This document shows, one piece after another, positions 60,750-64,000 of a stretch of DNA of 64,000 bases. The notes under the pieces were generated by a model that saw nothing but the letters and a program-made list of their open reading frames with translations, was not told the DNA's origin and searched no databases. Positions within the stretch are counted from its first letter, which is position 1. Every line of letters begins with the position of its first letter. The position numbers and the translations under genes are program-made. Location: assembly GCA_947459215.1 (NCBI GenBank), contig CANHCQ010000011.1, positions 1 to 64,000 of the forward strand. The letters are read 5' to 3'. This DNA is from Phycisphaerales bacterium (GTDB lineage: Bacteria > Planctomycetota > Phycisphaerae > Phycisphaerales > UBA1924).

Positions 60750-61535
60750 TTATTTTGCGGAGACTGGTGCACGATCCCTGCCCCACACTCCGTGAGCCGT
60801 CAGGAAAACGGGATGGGAATACCAATACGGCCCGCGCTCGACCGACGGAAGTGCATCCGCGTAGCGCAAGCCCGAAGCACTTCCGTCCAGAAACCACATG
60901 GTCGACGCACCGGTCGTCTCAACCACGCTCAGACCTCTTCGTTCGACAGGTCCCTCCACGTACGCCCCCCGCCACGCGTGCCACACGTACCACTCGAAGA
61001 ATCCGACCTTGGCGGAAGGGAATCGGACCGAATCGATGAATTGAGCGCGGCCGCCGAACTTTCCTTCCCATGCCTCACGCGGGAGGTCCGGGTCGAGGAA
61101 TTTCGGGTCGGCGTACATCGCATCGCTGCCGTAATAATCAAAGATGGCTTTCCGCCCCACGGCGCGATACTCACCGTTCGCGGGGCAGCGATACACGGGC
61201 TGAGACGCGTCGAGGCCGGAATACTCAATCCAGCGTGTTCGATTGAACAACCGCCCAGCTTGCTGGGTGTACCGCCGCCACCTCGCCTCATTGGATGCGG
61301 TTGATGGCCCATCCGTGACCCAAGTTGGGAAGAAGCCTTTGTAGTCGACGCTGTACGCGACGATGATGGAACCCAGTTGCCGGGCGTTAGCGAGACACTT
61401 CATCTCGCGTGCCGCCGTACGCGACCGCGAAAGTGCAGGGAAGGCGACCGCCAACAAGACCCCAACAACCGCGAGCACGACCAAGAGCTCGATAAGCGTC
61501 AGACCGCGTGCCGCTCTGGGGGTTGACCGGGTCAG
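60750..61535 (-). CDS. Prepilin-type N-terminal cleavage protein without a standard start codon
   Basis: This is a roughly 260-residue type IV pilin-like or pseudopilin-like exported protein. ARGLTLIELLVVLAVVGVLL is a class III signal with cleavage after Gly and Glu at +5. FPALSRSRTAAREMKCLANA follows, the usual opening of DUF1559-like planctomycete proteins. STMWFLDGSASGLRY near the C-terminus is the DG element. Upstream of the leader no ATG, GTG or TTG is in frame; the candidates are ATA (61538) and CTG (61535). The first standard alternative start, TTG 61484, would delete half of the leader. TGGAAT lies 6 nt before the ATA. Confidence 0.75.
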   Translation of the reverse strand: MTRSTPRAARGLTLIELLVVLAVVGVLLAVAFPALSRSRTAAREMKCLANARQLGSIIVAYSVDYKGFFPTWVTDGPSTASNEARWRRYTQQAGRLFNRTRWIEYSGLDASQPVYRCPANGEYRAVGRKAIFDYYGSDAMYADPKFLDPDLPREAWEGKFGGRAQFIDSVRFPSAKVGFFEWYVWHAWRGAYVEGPVERRGLSVVETTGASTMWFLDGSASGLRYADALPSVERGPYWYSHPVFLTAHGVWGRDRAPVSAK

Positions 61536-61633
61536 TATGGGTTGATTCCAGCTGTCTATGCCAAGCCGCCTCTCACCTCACCGCTTGACAGAGGCCCATT
61601 GAAATGGTAGGTTGCTTTCAATCGGGAGGTTCG

Positions 61634-62083
61634 ATGAAAAGCGCGAAATCCGTCGTGTCGTTGCTGGGTGTCGCAGGACTTCTCGTGGTGCCCGCCTCGG
61701 TGGGTCAACCCGTGTACTCCGACCCGCCCTGTCCGGAGCCGGGGAACAACTGCGATTATACAAACACACCGGGGAAGTACCAACCAACCAGCAACTCCCC
61801 TTGGAATTGTCCCGAGTGCATCTATGAAATGTCGCGATCGTGGGATAATTGCACGGCTACGCCGGGAACAGGGAATACTGAATTTTGCGGTTGGGACCGG
61901 TTCGAGAATTTTCCTCGCTACTTCCAGCAGTTTCGCTGTGTCCAAGGCATTGCCATGGAAGTCCCCGTATGCAATTTCGACGATCCGATTGGTTCGCCGT
62001 TGCCATCGGCTCTGTTCGACATGGTTCGGACTTACAGGGATCAAAGGCCATGTCCAAATGGCGACTGCCTAAACGTCGATTAG
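61634..62083 (+). CDS. Small Cys-rich secreted protein of unknown function
   Basis: This is a 149-residue protein. The signal peptide is MKSAKSVVSLLGVAGLLVVP followed by ASVGQ. The mature chain has about eight Cys residues (for example PPCPEPGNNCDYTN and WNCPECIYEM) and a low proportion of hydrophobic residues, suggesting a disulfide-stabilised extracellular protein. I recognise no family. GGGAGG lies 8 nt before the ATG. Its last 34 bases overlap the next gene, so the two are coupled. Codon use is less GC-rich than neighbouring genes, possibly a sign of recent arrival. Confidence 0.65.
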   Translation: MKSAKSVVSLLGVAGLLVVPASVGQPVYSDPPCPEPGNNCDYTNTPGKYQPTSNSPWNCPECIYEMSRSWDNCTATPGTGNTEFCGWDRFENFPRYFQQFRCVQGIAMEVPVCNFDDPIGSPLPSALFDMVRTYRDQRPCPNGDCLNVD

Positions 62084-63150
62084 ATGCCGCAAGGCACTTC
62101 GATTGCATCCTCCTTGCAACACTCGTTGCAATCACAACGTGTAGTTTTTCATTCGCGGATTCCGGACCATCTAAAGATGAGATTCTTGATTGGTGTCGAG
62201 ATTTTTCGTCGACAGGATCTTTGCGATTCAAATTCGAATACCGCGGCATTGGGCAGATAGCCGAATCGGAGAATCCGAGCCCAATCACCGAACGAGGGTC
62301 GCTGAGCATCCGTTGGCCCGACGCGATGATTTTGGATACCACCCTCCGACGCTCCGATCGGTTCGAGGCCGCGGAGCTTCGTTCGCGAGACGGATCTTTT
62401 ATTCGAATTTTCAGGCCGGACGCGACGGTCTCTGCTTCGACATACGGTGAAGCGATTGTGGTTTCATCAAGAGCGGTATTGTTCTTTGAAGAAGCCTGGC
62501 GATACTGCCACCATTCGCCGTGGATTGTTGCGCAGATGATATCGAGCGAGCATTCTTCATCGCTTCGTTTCCACCCTCGGGAATCCAGCACTCAAGTGGA
62601 CATTGCTGCCTCCGGTGTTTCGGCAACGTTTACGAAAGAAGAAGATGGCATTCGGCTTGTTCAGCTTCGTGTACAGGAGGCCGAAGTCGATCGAGATACG
62701 GTCTACAAGTACTCGGACTTTCGCGCTGGTGGACCGAAGGGCCGATCGTTTCCTCAATCGTACTCGGTGCGGGGCAAGTTCAAGATCATTGACCGACGCT
62801 CCGGCACAAGTAGGTCAAGTGAGCCTCGCGACCTAGGAACCGGAACAATCATGTCGTGTGAATGGCCAGAGTCCATCCCGAACAGCGCGTTTGAGTTCCC
62901 TCCTGATATTGCGGCAGCGACGACGAAAGCGGGACGCCGTCAAAATTCGGACGCCAATTTGAACCCGAAGGGCGTTGCGTCGCCGGATCGGCCGCACCGT
63001 TCGAGTGCGAAACAAGCACCATCGTCTCGAGAAGCGAATTCTTCACCTACACCCGATGCCCGTGAGGTTCCTTGGATCGCGCTGTTGTTGGCTGGGATCG
63101 GCTCTCTTGGAATCGCCTTTGGAATCCTCCGGATCGTCAAGCGTTTGTAA
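62050..63150 (+). CDS. Exported protein with C-terminal membrane anchor, function unknown
   Basis: This is a 366-residue protein. An Arg-rich N-terminus and a hydrophobic segment (HFDCILLATLVAITTCSFSF) direct export. The central part resembles lipoprotein-carrier-type beta sheets (SLRFKFEYRGIG, RGSLSIRWPDAMIL, VYKYSDFRAGG), but I cannot confirm this. A Ser/Pro-rich linker precedes a C-terminal helix (WIALLLAGIGSLGIAFGILR) followed by Arg/Lys, like a PEP-CTERM-type sorting tail. It overlaps the previous gene by 34 bp and shares its lower-GC style. It converges on the dihydrouridine synthase with a 14-bp overlap. Confidence 0.65.
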   Translation: MSKWRLPKRRLDAARHFDCILLATLVAITTCSFSFADSGPSKDEILDWCRDFSSTGSLRFKFEYRGIGQIAESENPSPITERGSLSIRWPDAMILDTTLRRSDRFEAAELRSRDGSFIRIFRPDATVSASTYGEAIVVSSRAVLFFEEAWRYCHHSPWIVAQMISSEHSSSLRFHPRESSTQVDIAASGVSATFTKEEDGIRLVQLRVQEAEVDRDTVYKYSDFRAGGPKGRSFPQSYSVRGKFKIIDRRSGTSRSSEPRDLGTGTIMSCEWPESIPNSAFEFPPDIAAATTKAGRRQNSDANLNPKGVASPDRPHRSSAKQAPSSREANSSPTPDAREVPWIALLLAGIGSLGIAFGILRIVKRL

Positions 63151-64000
63151 CGTGGTAGTCACTTGCCAAGACGTTGGTCCAGTCGTTCATGTCCTTCACC
63201 GCGATCATCTTGAGCTTCACCGCTTCCGACCGCGGATGATGCACGCTGAAGCGCACGCCGAACTTCCGCATCAGGCGTGCGGCGTGGCGTTCGCTCCACG
63301 TCGGCGTGCCATCGGGATTCGCCTTTGGTGAACCCGGACGCATCGTGCCGTTGACTGCGACCAGCAAACGGAAGTGTTCATCGAGCACCGCACGCTGCTC
63401 GGCGATCGTCGGCGGCCGCGGCGGCTCACCCCGCATCAGCGCCCGCGCCTGCGTGAAAATCCACGGGTTCCCGATGCACCCCCGCGCCACCGACACCGCG
63501 CTCACGCCCGCGTAGCGGATCATGAGGAAGATGTCCTCCGCACGCCAGATGTCGCCGGAGCCGAAGAAAATCTTTTCCGGGTGTCGCTCGCGGAGTTCCT
63601 TGAGGAACGTCCACCGCGAAGGGCCGACGTAGCGCTGCACCACCGTCCGCGCGTGCACCGTCGCCCACGCGTAACCCATGTCGTACGCCGCGGCGAAGAT
63701 CTTCTCGAAGTTCTCCGCCATCTCCGGCGTGTCGTCGAAACTGCGCCGCAGTTTCAGCGTGCAGGGAATCTCCTTGGGCACCGCTTCGCGCACGGCCTCC
63801 AGAATGCGAATGGCGCCTTCGGGCTCGGCAAGCCAGTGCCCGCCGCGGGCCTTGGCCTTGATCTTCTTGACCGGGCAGGCGAGATTGACGTCGATGGCTT
63901 GGAACGGAAGTGGAGCAGTGGAGGAGTGGGGAAGTGGGGCAGAAGAAGACAGTGGGACCGGCTTCCAGCCGGTCTCTTGATCCAGTGGCACCGGCTTCCA
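63137..64000 (-). CDS. tRNA-dihydrouridine synthase, 3' part (5' end outside window)
   Basis: This FMN enzyme reduces uridines in tRNA loops. Visible from about the middle of the barrel are AIDVNLACPVKKI with the catalytic Cys, RGGHWLAEPEGAIRILEAVR, WATVHARTVVQRYVG, FGSGDIWRAEDIFLMI, VARGCIGNPWIFTQARALM, and the C-terminal RKFGVRFSVHH helix region. Directly before FQAIDVNLACP the frame runs through a dispersed repeat giving GWKPVPLSSSAPLPHSS, which replaces or extends the expected short segment before this strand. The reading frame stays open to the window edge. Confidence 0.88.
   Translation of the reverse strand, partial: WKPVPLDQETGWKPVPLSSSAPLPHSSTAPLPFQAIDVNLACPVKKIKAKARGGHWLAEPEGAIRILEAVREAVPKEIPCTLKLRRSFDDTPEMAENFEKIFAAAYDMGYAWATVHARTVVQRYVGPSRWTFLKELRERHPEKIFFGSGDIWRAEDIFLMIRYAGVSAVSVARGCIGNPWIFTQARALMRGEPPRPPTIAEQRAVLDEHFRLLVAVNGTMRPGSPKANPDGTPTWSERHAARLMRKFGVRFSVHHPRSEAVKLKMIAVKDMNDWTNVLASDYHVTNA
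63905..64000. repeat. GGACCGGCT palindrome and purine-rich repeat inside a coding frame
   Basis: GACCGGCTTCCAGCCGGTC at about 63957-63975 is the same palindrome as the array at 13171-13220, and a second copy starts at 63990. A purine-rich tract (TGGAGCAGTGGAGGAGTGGG) lies between it and the dus core. The whole segment is in frame with the dus gene, so it adds a Pro/Ser-rich peptide. Confidence 0.75.

Overview
The window is high-GC bacterial DNA that reads as a chromosome of the Planctomycetota, most probably class Phycisphaerae. This placement is inferred from protein features rather than a marker gene. Many secreted proteins end in a paired, cysteine-bracketed EF-hand-like module. There is a PEP-CTERM-like tail with a Pro-Thr-Pro motif and a terminal Arg cluster, a prepilin-leader protein with a C-terminal DGS, a small membrane protein with a CxxCGY/CPECG zinc ribbon, and CHASE2-linked Ser/Thr kinases. 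I saw no rRNA, tRNA, CRISPR array or intact prophage.

Region 1 (1-13 kb) begins with the tail of an IS3-family transposase. It continues with a cluster of exported proteins: two esterases of the PF00756 type, a PQQ-type glucose/sorbosone dehydrogenase-like protein, and a 1224-residue Ig/kelch protein. Four of these carry the paired EF-hand-like C-terminus. Three direct copies of a hairpin-containing repeat of about 115-150 bp bracket the GNAT gene and the first esterase. A WYL regulator, a decayed IS1595-like transposase and a thioredoxin-like gene with an in-frame TAG near its N-terminus complete the block.

Region 2 (13-20 kb) is housekeeping: lexA, dprA, pfkA, an exported flavin amine oxidase and a Ser/Thr kinase. 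Region 3 (20-29 kb) has a beta-helix-like exported protein and an apparent operon on the minus strand: a Tat-exported protein, three paralogous tail-collar (microcystin-dependent-protein-like) proteins, and a secreted EF-hand-tagged protein. An aldose 1-epimerase and a large secreted structural protein follow. Region 4 (29-45 kb) holds two patatins, an iron-type binding lipoprotein, clpC, a 1495-residue hybrid histidine kinase, a 2-hydroxyacid dehydrogenase, a GNAT gene, an SRPBCC protein with a double operator-like site upstream, and a Tat-exported metallophosphatase.

Region 5 (45-57 kb) holds a PAS-LuxR regulator, a membrane-anchored MsrB-MsrA fusion, a SOUL heme-binding protein, an AhpD-like protein, a serine hydrolase, manA, a glycogen-phosphorylase-type enzyme, and a CHASE2 kinase translationally coupled to a lipoprotein. 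Region 6 (57-64 kb) has a PEP-CTERM-like gene frameshifted by a perfect 16-bp tandem duplication, a nitroreductase, an AbgT transporter, a prepilin-type protein, two overlapping secreted-protein genes, and the 3' part of a tRNA-dihydrouridine synthase whose reading frame runs through a dispersed palindromic repeat.

Two organisational features run through the window. Many genes have a TAnnnT box ending 5-6 nt before the start codon, suggesting leaderless mRNAs. Intergenic spaces carry several families of palindromic repeats, some as long inverted repeats with arms of 36 bp or more.
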